Below are positions 16,810-24,008 of a stretch of 41,873 bases of DNA, piece by piece. The notes below the pieces were generated by a model. It saw only the letters and a program-made list of their open reading frames with translations, was not told the DNA's origin and made no database searches. Position numbers and translations under genes: made by a program. Each line of letters begins with the position of its first letter. The first letter of the stretch is position 1. The stretch spans positions 1 to 41,873 of the forward strand of contig CADECG010000015.1 in NCBI GenBank assembly GCA_902825795.1. Direction: 5' to 3'. The stretch is from an uncultured Bacteroidota bacterium. Its GTDB lineage: Bacteria; Bacteroidota; Bacteroidia; Flavobacteriales_F; PHOS-HE28.

Positions 16810-17433
16810 TCAGAGTTGTTGTTTGGCAATGTCGAGCAACGCGCGCTCGTCAGGCTTGATGCTGTCCTGCACCGAGAATTTGTCGATCGCGTGGATACCC
16901 ATCTCATCCACGATATCGATGACGTTCCGGTAGCGCGCATCCTTATCGGTCTTGATGATGCAGAACAGTGCTTCGTCATCCGCCACAATATCGTGCCACA
17001 GCGAGTCGTACTGGGCTTCTTTCACTTTGCCTTGCACATACTGCTTGTCCAGCTCTTGCACTTTAGTGATAGCGTCTTTATTGTTCGCTGCCAGCACCTT
17101 GGTCAATTGATTGAAATCGGTGCGTTCCAATTGTGTTATACCCGGCTCGAACCCACCCCGGTAATAGAAGATGGCGTCCTTCTTCGTAAGGAACATCGTG
17201 ATCGCGTTCTCTACTGGTTTATCCACCTCGTCCGGCTTCTCTTTCGGCACCGGGTACGTCATCTGCAACGTGCTCGGCTTATACATGGTGGTGGTGAGGA
17301 TGAAGAAAGTGAGCAGCAGGAAAGCAAGGTCCACCATCGGCGTCATGTCGATGTGGGTGCTGCTCTTCTTGGCGCGCTTCTTCTGGTGGCGTCCTCCGCC
17401 ACCTCCACCGTCGCCTGTTTGTACGTCTGCCAT
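16810..17433 (-). CDS. exbD: ExbD/TolR-family biopolymer transport protein (second copy)
   Basis: The 207-residue inner-membrane subunit has a basic, glycine-rich N-terminus, then the single ExbD helix with DMTPMVDLAFLLLTFFILTT; Asp34 is the proton-path residue. The periplasmic domain has an insertion (about 70-130) relative to short ExbD proteins. It works with ExbB to energise TonB. It follows the first exbD after 89 bp and precedes tonB by 3 bp. Two non-identical ExbD subunits side by side are usual in this phylum. The N-terminal poly-Gly run (about 9-13) is unusual. Confidence 0.94.
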   Translation of the reverse strand: MADVQTGDGGGGGGRHQKKRAKKSSTHIDMTPMVDLAFLLLTFFILTTTMYKPSTLQMTYPVPKEKPDEVDKPVENAITMFLTKKDAIFYYRGGFEPGITQLERTDFNQLTKVLAANNKDAITKVQELDKQYVQGKVKEAQYDSLWHDIVADDEALFCIIKTDKDARYRNVIDIVDEMGIHAIDKFSVQDSIKPDERALLDIAKQQL

Positions 17434-17522
17434 GTTACTGGGTCTGTTGGCCGGTGCGTTCCTTGCTCACATCCGTGGATCGGTACCCGTGAGGTGAACG
17501 AAGGTTCATCGGCGATCGGTTC

Positions 17523-18152
17523 TTAGAGGCGACCCTCTTCCAGGTCGGTGATCATCTTGAAGCGGTTGATCTTGATGTTGGGACCCTGGAAGGTCTTCAC
17601 CACCTCGTTCACCCGCGTGTACGGCGTGTTCCCGTCGGCTTTCAAGGCCACTTTCACCTTTTCCTTGATGTCGCGGAAATACAGCGTGTTGGTCTCGTAG
17701 ATCCACCATTCCAGTTCGTTGTTCACGCTGTCCACCGGTATGCCGCGGTTCTCCTTTACCAAGGCATTGCGCGCGGCGCTATTGTCCAAGGCGAGGAAGT
17801 CCTTCAGCTTGTTCATGGGCATGCCCACGGCGCCGAGCGAAGCGAAACGCATTTTCTCATCCTCAGTGAAGGTGAGGTTGTACCGCGCACCCATGCTCTC
17901 AAGCACGGCCAGCCGCACAGGCTTCTCGGTGAGGTCCCAGAAAATGCGGCCGGTGCTGTCCACCGTTACGGTGAGCAGACCTTGCAGCGGGATCTCGTCC
18001 GCGCTTTTGCTGCTGGGGGTGTCCACGGCTGCGGCATCCTCCGGGCGGAACTGCGCAGTGAGCATGAAGAACGTAACGAGCAGGAAGGCAAGGTCCACCA
18101 TCGGCGTCATATCCAGCGAAGGGCTGGAGCGAGGCATCTTGATCTTCGGCAT
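17523..18152 (-). CDS. exbD: ExbD/TolR-family biopolymer transport protein (first copy)
   Basis: The 209-residue subunit begins MPKIKMPRSSPSLDMTPMVD, followed by the transmembrane helix LAFLLVTFFMLTAQF; Asp20 is the conserved proton-translocating residue. A periplasmic domain of about 165 residues follows. The N-terminus is short and basic, as expected in the cytosol. It lies 54 bp downstream of exbB across an intercistronic hairpin (18168-18187) and 89 bp upstream of the second exbD. It forms the motor complex with ExbB. Confidence 0.95.
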   Translation of the reverse strand: MPKIKMPRSSPSLDMTPMVDLAFLLVTFFMLTAQFRPEDAAAVDTPSSKSADEIPLQGLLTVTVDSTGRIFWDLTEKPVRLAVLESMGARYNLTFTEDEKMRFASLGAVGMPMNKLKDFLALDNSAARNALVKENRGIPVDSVNNELEWWIYETNTLYFRDIKEKVKVALKADGNTPYTRVNEVVKTFQGPNIKINRFKMITDLEEGRL

Positions 18153-18167
18153 GCTTAGGGCTGGTTG

Positions 18168-18187
18168 GGGCCGATGTTCATCGGCCC
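18168..18187 (-). other. Intercistronic hairpin between exbB and exbD
   Basis: The palindrome GGGCCGATGTTCATCGGCCC (18168-18187) folds as an 8-bp GC-rich stem with a 4-nt loop. It lies in the 54-bp gap between exbB and the first exbD. There is no U-tract, so it is more likely an mRNA-stability or attenuation element than a terminator. Confidence 0.6.
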
Positions 18188-18206
18188 ATACTTATCAGTC
18201 AATGGA

Positions 18207-19058
18207 TCAGGCCTTGTGGTTTGCGAGCGTCTGCGTAACGCTGAAACCAGCCTCGTCAATGCCGTGGGTAATGGCATCGATACGGGTGCTGAAGTAGTTG
18301 TACATGATGATCGCGATGCACGAGCCACCGATACCGAGGGCGGTGTTGATCAGTGCTTCGGAGATACCGGTGGAGAGCGCGCTGGCGTCCGGTGTACCGG
18401 CGGCTGCAAGTGCACTGAACGAACGGATCATACCCAATACGGTACCGATCAGACCGAGCAGCGTGCTGATGCTGGCGCAAGTACTCAGGATCACCAGGTT
18501 CTTGCTCAGCATGGGCAGTTCGAGGGCGGTGGCCTCTTCGAGCTCCTGCTTCACGGTATTGATCTTCGTTTCCTTGTCCATGCTGCTGTCGCGCAGCACG
18601 GTACCGTACTTCTCCAATCCACTGCGCATAACGTTGGCCACGCTGCCCTTCTGCTCATCGCAGGTGGCAATGGCTTCCTCCACGCGGTCGGCCGCGAGGC
18701 TTTGGCGCACACTGATGATGAATTTGTCGATACCGCCCTTGCCCTTCGCCTTGGCGATGGTGATGAAGCGCTCAACGCTGAACACGATCACCAGCAGTAT
18801 CACCGTCAACAGGATCGGCACGATGAACCCCCCCTTGTGGATGAGGCCGAAGGTGTGCCCAATACCATCCTTCACCGGATGGTTCTTCAGCACGATCTCG
18901 TCCAATTGCTCGGCCGTCATTTCCGGGCTGTACCCCTCAAAGTTCTTCGGGTTACCGAAGACGAACATGTAAATGCATACGCTGATGACGAGGACGAGTG
19001 GGAAGACGATCGCCACGAAGAGGCTGGAGCCCTTTCCTGTGTTCTGTTCGCTGCTCAT
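18207..19058 (-). CDS. exbB: MotA/TolQ/ExbB proton channel family protein
   Basis: The 283-residue inner-membrane motor subunit has three transmembrane regions: an N-terminal helix (about 9-28), one after a periplasmic loop (about 82-100, GGFIVPILLTVILLVIVFSV) and the C-terminal pair with TCASISTLLGLIGTVLGMI and the LINTALGIGGSCIAIIMYN segment. These last two are the family signature. It forms the pentameric channel around ExbD that drives TonB. It is the first gene of the seven-gene operon. A perfect TAnnTTTG element lies 95 nt upstream. Confidence 0.95.
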   Translation of the reverse strand: MSSEQNTGKGSSLFVAIVFPLVLVISVCIYMFVFGNPKNFEGYSPEMTAEQLDEIVLKNHPVKDGIGHTFGLIHKGGFIVPILLTVILLVIVFSVERFITIAKAKGKGGIDKFIISVRQSLAADRVEEAIATCDEQKGSVANVMRSGLEKYGTVLRDSSMDKETKINTVKQELEEATALELPMLSKNLVILSTCASISTLLGLIGTVLGMIRSFSALAAAGTPDASALSTGISEALINTALGIGGSCIAIIMYNYFSTRIDAITHGIDEAGFSVTQTLANHKA

Positions 19059-19153
19059 GATGATGGTAAGGTGAAGGTTGTTGTGCTGGAGTTGAGTTGC
19101 GTACGCTTTTGCCGTTCAGGGCATGTGGCGCTGGCTTTTTTTTGACAGGGTGG

Positions 19154-19161
19154 CAAACATA
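19154..19161 (-). promoter_or_regulatory. -7 promoter element TATGTTTG of the Exb/TonB operon
   Basis: On the minus strand TATGTTTG (19161 to 19154) matches TAnnTTTG exactly, 95 nt upstream of the exbB ATG. The leader would be about 90 nt and contains an A8 tract. The -33 TTG is not clear. Confidence 0.5.
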
Positions 19162-19388
19162 GCAAGTTCAGTTACTGGCCCACGTTACCGGAACCTTACC
19201 GGGGTAAGCCGTTGCCCGCGACGCGGGGAGGTGAAGATGAGGGCGATGTGGCAATGGGCCTGAACTGAGGAACCTGCTGAGCGAAGAGCGGCCAGCAATG
19301 AACGCCGGTTGCAGCGCTTCGCGTATGTCCGTTCAGCCTGAAATGGGAAACGGTTGAGGTGGCGCAGGCAACGGCCCACACCAACTTC

Positions 19389-19396
19389 TACATTCG
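19389..19396 (+). promoter_or_regulatory. Candidate -7 element TACATTCG, 4 nt before deoC
   Basis: TACATTCG is followed by CCAC and the deoC ATG at 19401. The identical octamer precedes cysC and gcvH. The spacing predicts a leaderless or nearly leaderless transcript. Confidence 0.45.
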
Positions 19397-19400
19397 CCAC

Positions 19401-20324
19401 ATGGCCACCAAGACCGCTTCTGCGCCGCGACTTCCTGACGGTCGCCATTCGCCCACTATCGACCAAGTCGGTATCGAGGAGCGCGTGGCCCGCATTAAGA
19501 CGCGCAGCATTAAGAAGGAAACGAAGGTGCAGGGTATGAAGCTGGCCCTGAGCATGATCGACCTCACCACCTTGGAGGGGGCCGACACGCCGAGCAAGGT
19601 GAAGCAGCTCTGTTACAAGGCCATGCATCCGCACGATGCCTTGCCAGATCTGCCGACGTGCGCTGCCATCTGCGTTTACCCCTCACTGGTGAAAGTCGCG
19701 AAGAAGGCCTTGGGTGATAGTGGTGTGAAGGTGGCCTCGGTATCAACGGCCTTCCCCAGTGGGCAAGCGCCCAAGTCCGTGAAGATCGCCGACACCAGGT
19801 TCGCGGTGAATGAAGGCGCCGACGAGATCGACATGGTGATCAGTCGTGGCCACTTCCACAGCGGCGATCACAATTTCGTGTTCGATGAGATCGCCGCGAT
19901 CAAGGAAGCCTGCGGCGATGCGCGCCTGAAAGTGATCCTCGAAACCGGCGAGCTAGGCACCTACGACAAGGTGCGTTTGGCCAGCGACATCGCCATCGCT
20001 GCAGGCGCCGACTTCATCAAGACCAGCACCGGCAAGATCAACCCGGCGGCCACCATGGAAGTAACGCTGGTTATGCTCCACGCGATCCGCGACCACTACC
20101 TCAAGACCGGGCAGATGATCGCGATGAAGCCCGCCGGTGGCATCCGCAAAAGCAAGGAAGCACTGCACTACCTCATGATGGTGAAGGAGGAGCTCGGCGA
20201 GGAATGGCTGAGCAACCACTGGTTCCGTTTCGGCGCCAGCAGTTTGGCGAACGACATCCTGATGCAACTGCAGAAGGAGGCGGACGGGCATTACCAGAGC
20301 GCGGACTACTTCTCGAACGATTGA
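19401..20324 (+). CDS. deoC: Deoxyribose-phosphate aldolase
   Basis: The 307-residue product cleaves 2-deoxyribose 5-phosphate to acetaldehyde and glyceraldehyde 3-phosphate in deoxynucleoside catabolism. The catalytic residues of the class I aldolase are in place: Schiff-base Lys207 in FIKTSTGK, Asp144 in ADEIDMVI, and Lys243 in MKPAGGIR. The ATG at 19401 (MATKTASAPRLPDG) is chosen because an element TACATTCG lies 4 nt before it; the upstream in-frame start at 19359 would lie inside the promoter. The length is above the short bacterial class (about 220-260), as in the longer Bacteroidota/eukaryote-like DeoC. Cytosolic and monocistronic; convergent with the LytTR regulator gene 3 bp away. Confidence 0.95.
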   Translation: MATKTASAPRLPDGRHSPTIDQVGIEERVARIKTRSIKKETKVQGMKLALSMIDLTTLEGADTPSKVKQLCYKAMHPHDALPDLPTCAAICVYPSLVKVAKKALGDSGVKVASVSTAFPSGQAPKSVKIADTRFAVNEGADEIDMVISRGHFHSGDHNFVFDEIAAIKEACGDARLKVILETGELGTYDKVRLASDIAIAAGADFIKTSTGKINPAATMEVTLVMLHAIRDHYLKTGQMIAMKPAGGIRKSKEALHYLMMVKEELGEEWLSNHWFRFGASSLANDILMQLQKEADGHYQSADYFSND

Positions 20325-20327
20325 GAT

Positions 20328-21080
20328 CTACCGCCCCTTCAGCGCGCTGAGGATCTCGCTCTTCCGCCGTCGGCTGATCTCGACCCTGCTTTCATCACTC
20401 AGCACGATCTCGTCCACCGCGTTCACCGAACGGATGTGCGCCACGTTCACGATGTGCGAACGATGAACGCGCAGGAAATCGTTGTTTGAAAGGAACTCCT
20501 CGTACGTGGCAAGCGGCCTGCTGCTCATCACGCGCTCGCCGCGCTTGAGGTGGAAGAGCGTGTAGTTGCGGTCGGCTTCGCAGCGGATGATGTCGGCCAC
20601 GCGAAGATGACGGTCGCCATCGCGCATAGGGATCACCAAGGTTTGCGGGGCTCCACGCTCTTTTCGCTCGCTCACCAGTCGTTCCAAACGGGCGGGTAGC
20701 ACGGCGCGGTTGGCAATGAAGTGACCGAGCGCCGCATCGAACTCCGCAGGTTTGATCGGCTTGAGCAGATAGTCGAGCGCGCTGTACCGGATCGCCCGGA
20801 TCGCATACGCATCATGGCTCGTCACGAAGATCACACCGAAGTCGCGGCGCTCCAGCGCATCCAACATGGCGAAGCCGTCCATGCCGCGCATCTGTATGTC
20901 GAGGAACACGAGGTCGGGGCGTTGCGTCGCGATCGCCTGCGCACCTTCTTCACCACTTGCGCATTCGGCGACGATCTCCACGACATCCTCGTATCGTTCC
21001 AGTTGCTTTCTCACTTGGCTGCGCGAGAACGGATCGTCGTCCACGATCACCGCGCGCACTTTGGATCCGCTCGTGTTCAT
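20328..21080 (-). CDS. LytTR-family response regulator
   Basis: The 250-residue product has a receiver domain (about 8-125) with the acidic pocket DDD at 14-16, the phospho-acceptor Asp61 in LVFLDIQMRGMDG, Thr87 in FVTSHD and Lys108 in LLKPIKP. A LytTR DNA-binding domain follows (about 150-250) with CEADRNYTLFHL and FLRVHRSHIVNVAHI. The start overlaps the stop of the hybrid histidine kinase by 4 nt (ATGA), so the two are translationally coupled and are very likely cognate partners. LytTR proteins bind direct repeats spaced about two helical turns apart. Confidence 0.95.
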   Translation of the reverse strand: MNTSGSKVRAVIVDDDPFSRSQVRKQLERYEDVVEIVAECASGEEGAQAIATQRPDLVFLDIQMRGMDGFAMLDALERRDFGVIFVTSHDAYAIRAIRYSALDYLLKPIKPAEFDAALGHFIANRAVLPARLERLVSERKERGAPQTLVIPMRDGDRHLRVADIIRCEADRNYTLFHLKRGERVMSSRPLATYEEFLSNNDFLRVHRSHIVNVAHIRSVNAVDEIVLSDESRVEISRRRKSEILSALKGR

Positions 21081-23818
21081 GCGAGCGAGGCTTCGATGGC
21101 AACGATCAATTCGTTCGCTTGGATAGCGGAAAGTTCACTGTTCATTCTGAGCAGTTGGTCGCACAGCGGCGCGAAACGCGCAGCGTCCCGCTCCACCAAT
21201 TGCGGACGCAACGAGTGGACAATGCGCTTCACTTCCGCATGATCGCCCGCAGCTACGGCTGCGCGCAACGCCTTCGATCGCGTGGGCACGAGCCAGTGGT
21301 ACAAGGCCACGCGCGGGTCGTGGACATCGTAGCCCACGCCGGTGGGTGCGCCCTCATCGCCGGTAAGGCGAGCTATGGCGCGGATCAATTCTTCTGCTTT
21401 GAACGGCTTGCTCACGCACGCGTCCATGCCCGCATCGAGGCATCGCGACAGATCGCTCGGCAGCACGCTTGCCGTGAGGGCGATCACTGGCACGCGCGCC
21501 TGTTCGCTGTTCAGTTCCCGGATGCGACGTGTCGCGGTCATGCCGTCCATTTCCGGCATCTGCACATCCATCAGCACCAAGGCCGTGTCGCCGTCCACGT
21601 CCTGCTCCATATGCCGCAGGGCTTCGCGGCCCGTGCGCACCAGTTCCAGAACGGCGCCCGGATAGTAACGGCGCATGGTTTCGGTGGTCACGAGGGCGTT
21701 CATCTCATTGTCCTCCGCCACAAGCACTGTGCGCCCGGTAAGCGTTCCCGAACCTTCCTGGGGAACATGCGCGCGTGCGGAGGTGGCCGGTTGTTCCGCG
21801 GCCTTTAGCGGAAGTGCCACGATCACTTCCGTGCCCTTGCCCACTTCGCTTTCGATCTGCAATGTGCCGGTGTGCAACTGCACCAGTTCCTTCACGATGG
21901 CGAGCCCCAGTCCGGCGCCACCGTACTTGCGTTGGTCGGTGGCATCCACTTGCGAAAAGCGGTCGAACACGGTTGCCAGCTTTTCCGGCGGGATGCCGAT
22001 CCCCGTGTCGGTGATACGGATCCGCAACCGCTGATCCTGGTGGTCCAGCGCAATGCGCACCTCGCCCTTCGTCGTGAACTTGAGCGCGTTGCCGGCCAGG
22101 TTCAGCAGGATCTGCAGCATGCGCGCGCTGTCGCCATGTACCCAGCGCGGTACGTTGTGCGCGATCGTGCGCACGAGCGTATTGCCTTGTTCTTCGGCGC
22201 GGTGGTGCAGGATCTCGATGCACAGTTCCACGCACCGGTGCAGGTCGTACGGTTCGTTCACCAACGTCAACTTCCCGGCTTCGATGCGGCTGATGTCGAG
22301 CACATCGTTGATCACCACCAGCAGGTTGTCCCCCGCTTCGCGGATGCTGGAGAGGAAGCGCGCCGTGCGTTCGTCGCGGTGCTCGTGCAGGAGCAGCCCG
22401 GTGAAGCCCATGATCGCGTTGAGCGGCGTGCGGATCTCGTGGCTCACGTTGGCCAGGAAGCGGTCCTTGGCGCGCTCGCTCTCTTCGGCGCGTTCTTTCT
22501 GCTTCACCACTTCGGCGTTGGTCCGCGCCAGCTCGTCGGCCGTGCGTTGCTTCAAGCGATAACGACTGAACGATACCACGAGCAACAACGCCAATGCGCT
22601 CGCGCTGATGAGGTAGATCAGCTTCATGGTGCGCTGGCGTTCCGCGTCGGAGCGTGAAGCATTGTTCTCGGCGCGCGCGATCGCCAGCTCTTGTTCCTTC
22701 TTCTCCGCACCGTACTTCTCCGTCAACTCGGCGAGCCGCGCTTGCTGGGCATCGGCGTCGAGCGAATCCTTCAGGGCCATGTACGCCTCGTAGTTCCGTA
22801 GTGCCTCCTGGGGATCGCCTTGGGCTTTGCGCACTGCGGCCAGTGTGCGCAATGCCTGCATGCGCTCTTCGCGAATGCCGAGTTCATGTGACAACACGAT
22901 GGCATCCGCCAGCGCTTTTGCTGCATCCGCTGGTCTCGCCGCATCGAGGTATAAAGTGCCCAAGAAGTTTTTGGCGTGCAACAGTTCCGCGCGTCGGTCG
23001 AGTTGCGTGAACACGGCGACAGAACGCTCGCCGTAGGCAAGCGCTTCCGCCACGTGGCTACGGTTCTTCTCGATCTCCGCGCAGTTGTACCACACATATC
23101 CTATCACGAGCGTATCGCCGATGGCCTGCGAGCACTGGATCGAACGCTCGTAGTGGATCCGCGCTTGATCCACCAGCTTCAGCGCGCCGAGCATGTTCGC
23201 GATGGCGATGTGGTCCTTGGCAAGTCGCGCGGTATCGTGTCGGGCACTGTCGATGGCGAAGGCCCGCTTATAGTTGACCAGCGCCTCCTCGAAGCGCCCC
23301 ATCTTTTCGTAAGGACCGCCGCTGGCATACAGCAGGGCTGAGCGCTGGCTGCTTTCCGGGCACGAACCCTCCTCGCGCAAGGCCTTTTGGAAATACTCCA
23401 ACGCTCCAGCGTTGTCCTGCCTCATCTCCTTGCTCAGGCCGAGGTTCATGAGCGCCAGTGCCATTCCGCAGCGATCGCCGATGCGTTCGAACCCTTCCAC
23501 GGCCAACCCGCACAAGCTGTCCGCCTTCGCGAATTCGCTCAACCGGATGTAGCAGTAGCCCATGCGCGACCGCGCATCGATCATGCCGCGCTGATCGTTG
23601 GTCCGAGTTGCCAGTGCGAGTGCCCGTTCGCCGTATGCGATCCCTGTCGCCGGGTCCTTGTCGGCATGATTGAAGCAGAGCCAGTTCAGTAACACGACGC
23701 GCGCGGAATCAGTGGTCGCTTCTTCCAGCCGCTTCAGGTCGGGTGCAATGCGGCTTGCATCCTGCGGAAGGACCATTGTGCATGCCGTGATCAACAAGAC
23801 GGCAAGGAGCGCGCGCAT
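21077..23818 (-). CDS. Hybrid sensor histidine kinase with TPR sensor, receiver and Hpt-like tail
   Basis: The 913-residue product starts at the ATG at 23818 (signal peptide MRALLAVLLITACTMVLPQ); the start 24 nt upstream is weaker. Domains in order are: periplasmic TPR repeats (about 25-385), one transmembrane helix (about 399-418), a coiled coil, HisKA with FLANVSHEIRTPLNAIMGF (His460), and HATPase_c with an N-box in NLAGNALKFTTKG plus DTGIGIPPEK and GGAGLGLAIVK. Then come a receiver with VLMDVQMPEMDG (Asp751), and a C-terminal Hpt-like segment with His868 in IVHSLRPQL. Phosphate probably flows His460, Asp751, His868 and then to Asp61 of the coupled LytTR regulator. The ligand is unknown. 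Confidence 0.93.
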   Translation of the reverse strand: MRALLAVLLITACTMVLPQDASRIAPDLKRLEEATTDSARVVLLNWLCFNHADKDPATGIAYGERALALATRTNDQRGMIDARSRMGYCYIRLSEFAKADSLCGLAVEGFERIGDRCGMALALMNLGLSKEMRQDNAGALEYFQKALREEGSCPESSQRSALLYASGGPYEKMGRFEEALVNYKRAFAIDSARHDTARLAKDHIAIANMLGALKLVDQARIHYERSIQCSQAIGDTLVIGYVWYNCAEIEKNRSHVAEALAYGERSVAVFTQLDRRAELLHAKNFLGTLYLDAARPADAAKALADAIVLSHELGIREERMQALRTLAAVRKAQGDPQEALRNYEAYMALKDSLDADAQQARLAELTEKYGAEKKEQELAIARAENNASRSDAERQRTMKLIYLISASALALLLVVSFSRYRLKQRTADELARTNAEVVKQKERAEESERAKDRFLANVSHEIRTPLNAIMGFTGLLLHEHRDERTARFLSSIREAGDNLLVVINDVLDISRIEAGKLTLVNEPYDLHRCVELCIEILHHRAEEQGNTLVRTIAHNVPRWVHGDSARMLQILLNLAGNALKFTTKGEVRIALDHQDQRLRIRITDTGIGIPPEKLATVFDRFSQVDATDQRKYGGAGLGLAIVKELVQLHTGTLQIESEVGKGTEVIVALPLKAAEQPATSARAHVPQEGSGTLTGRTVLVAEDNEMNALVTTETMRRYYPGAVLELVRTGREALRHMEQDVDGDTALVLMDVQMPEMDGMTATRRIRELNSEQARVPVIALTASVLPSDLSRCLDAGMDACVSKPFKAEELIRAIARLTGDEGAPTGVGYDVHDPRVALYHWLVPTRSKALRAAVAAGDHAEVKRIVHSLRPQLVERDAARFAPLCDQLLRMNSELSAIQANELIVAIEASLA

Positions 23819-24008
23819 GCAGCCAAAGTACCGAGCGAACAATGGACGGCACCGACCGTTCGGTGATCATGATGCCGTTCGATCACTGCACCGCCTCAAC
23901 GGAACGGGCATTGAGCGATCGCCGTTCGGGAAGCGTGGTGCCGCTCGCTGGTTGAAGCTGGACTTATGTCGCCTGCCCGCGTTCAACTTGCGGAAACATC
24001 CACAGCGT
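23819..24008. other. Divergent regulatory region with repeated CCGTTCG boxes
   Basis: This 190-bp gap between the minus-strand hybrid kinase and the plus-strand adhesin-like gene holds CCGTTCG at 23856, 23875 and 23922 and the variant CCGCTCG at 23941. They form two pairs, each with 19-bp start-to-start spacing. A weak -7-like CAACTTGC lies at 23984-23991. The boxes share GTTC with the proposed LytTR operators further on, but the spacing is 19 rather than 21 bp. Confidence 0.35.
23823..23830 (-). promoter_or_regulatory. Candidate -7 element TACTTTGG before the hybrid kinase gene
   Basis: On the minus strand TACTTTGG (23830 to 23823) is followed by CTGC and the ATG at 23818, the same arrangement as at 2943, 6119 and 19389. 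The seventh base departs from TAnnTTTG. Confidence 0.35.

Larger units (their letters stand above)
19059..19400. other. Divergent intergenic region exbB / deoC (342 bp)
   Basis: No gene is supported here. It holds the promoter of the exb operon (TATGTTTG at 19154-19161, minus), a run of eight T at 19136-19143 within the exb leader, a small inverted repeat CTTACCGGGGTAAG at about 19194-19207, and the deoC -7 element at 19389. Short ORFs crossing it have no recognisable features and overlap deoC. Confidence 0.6.
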
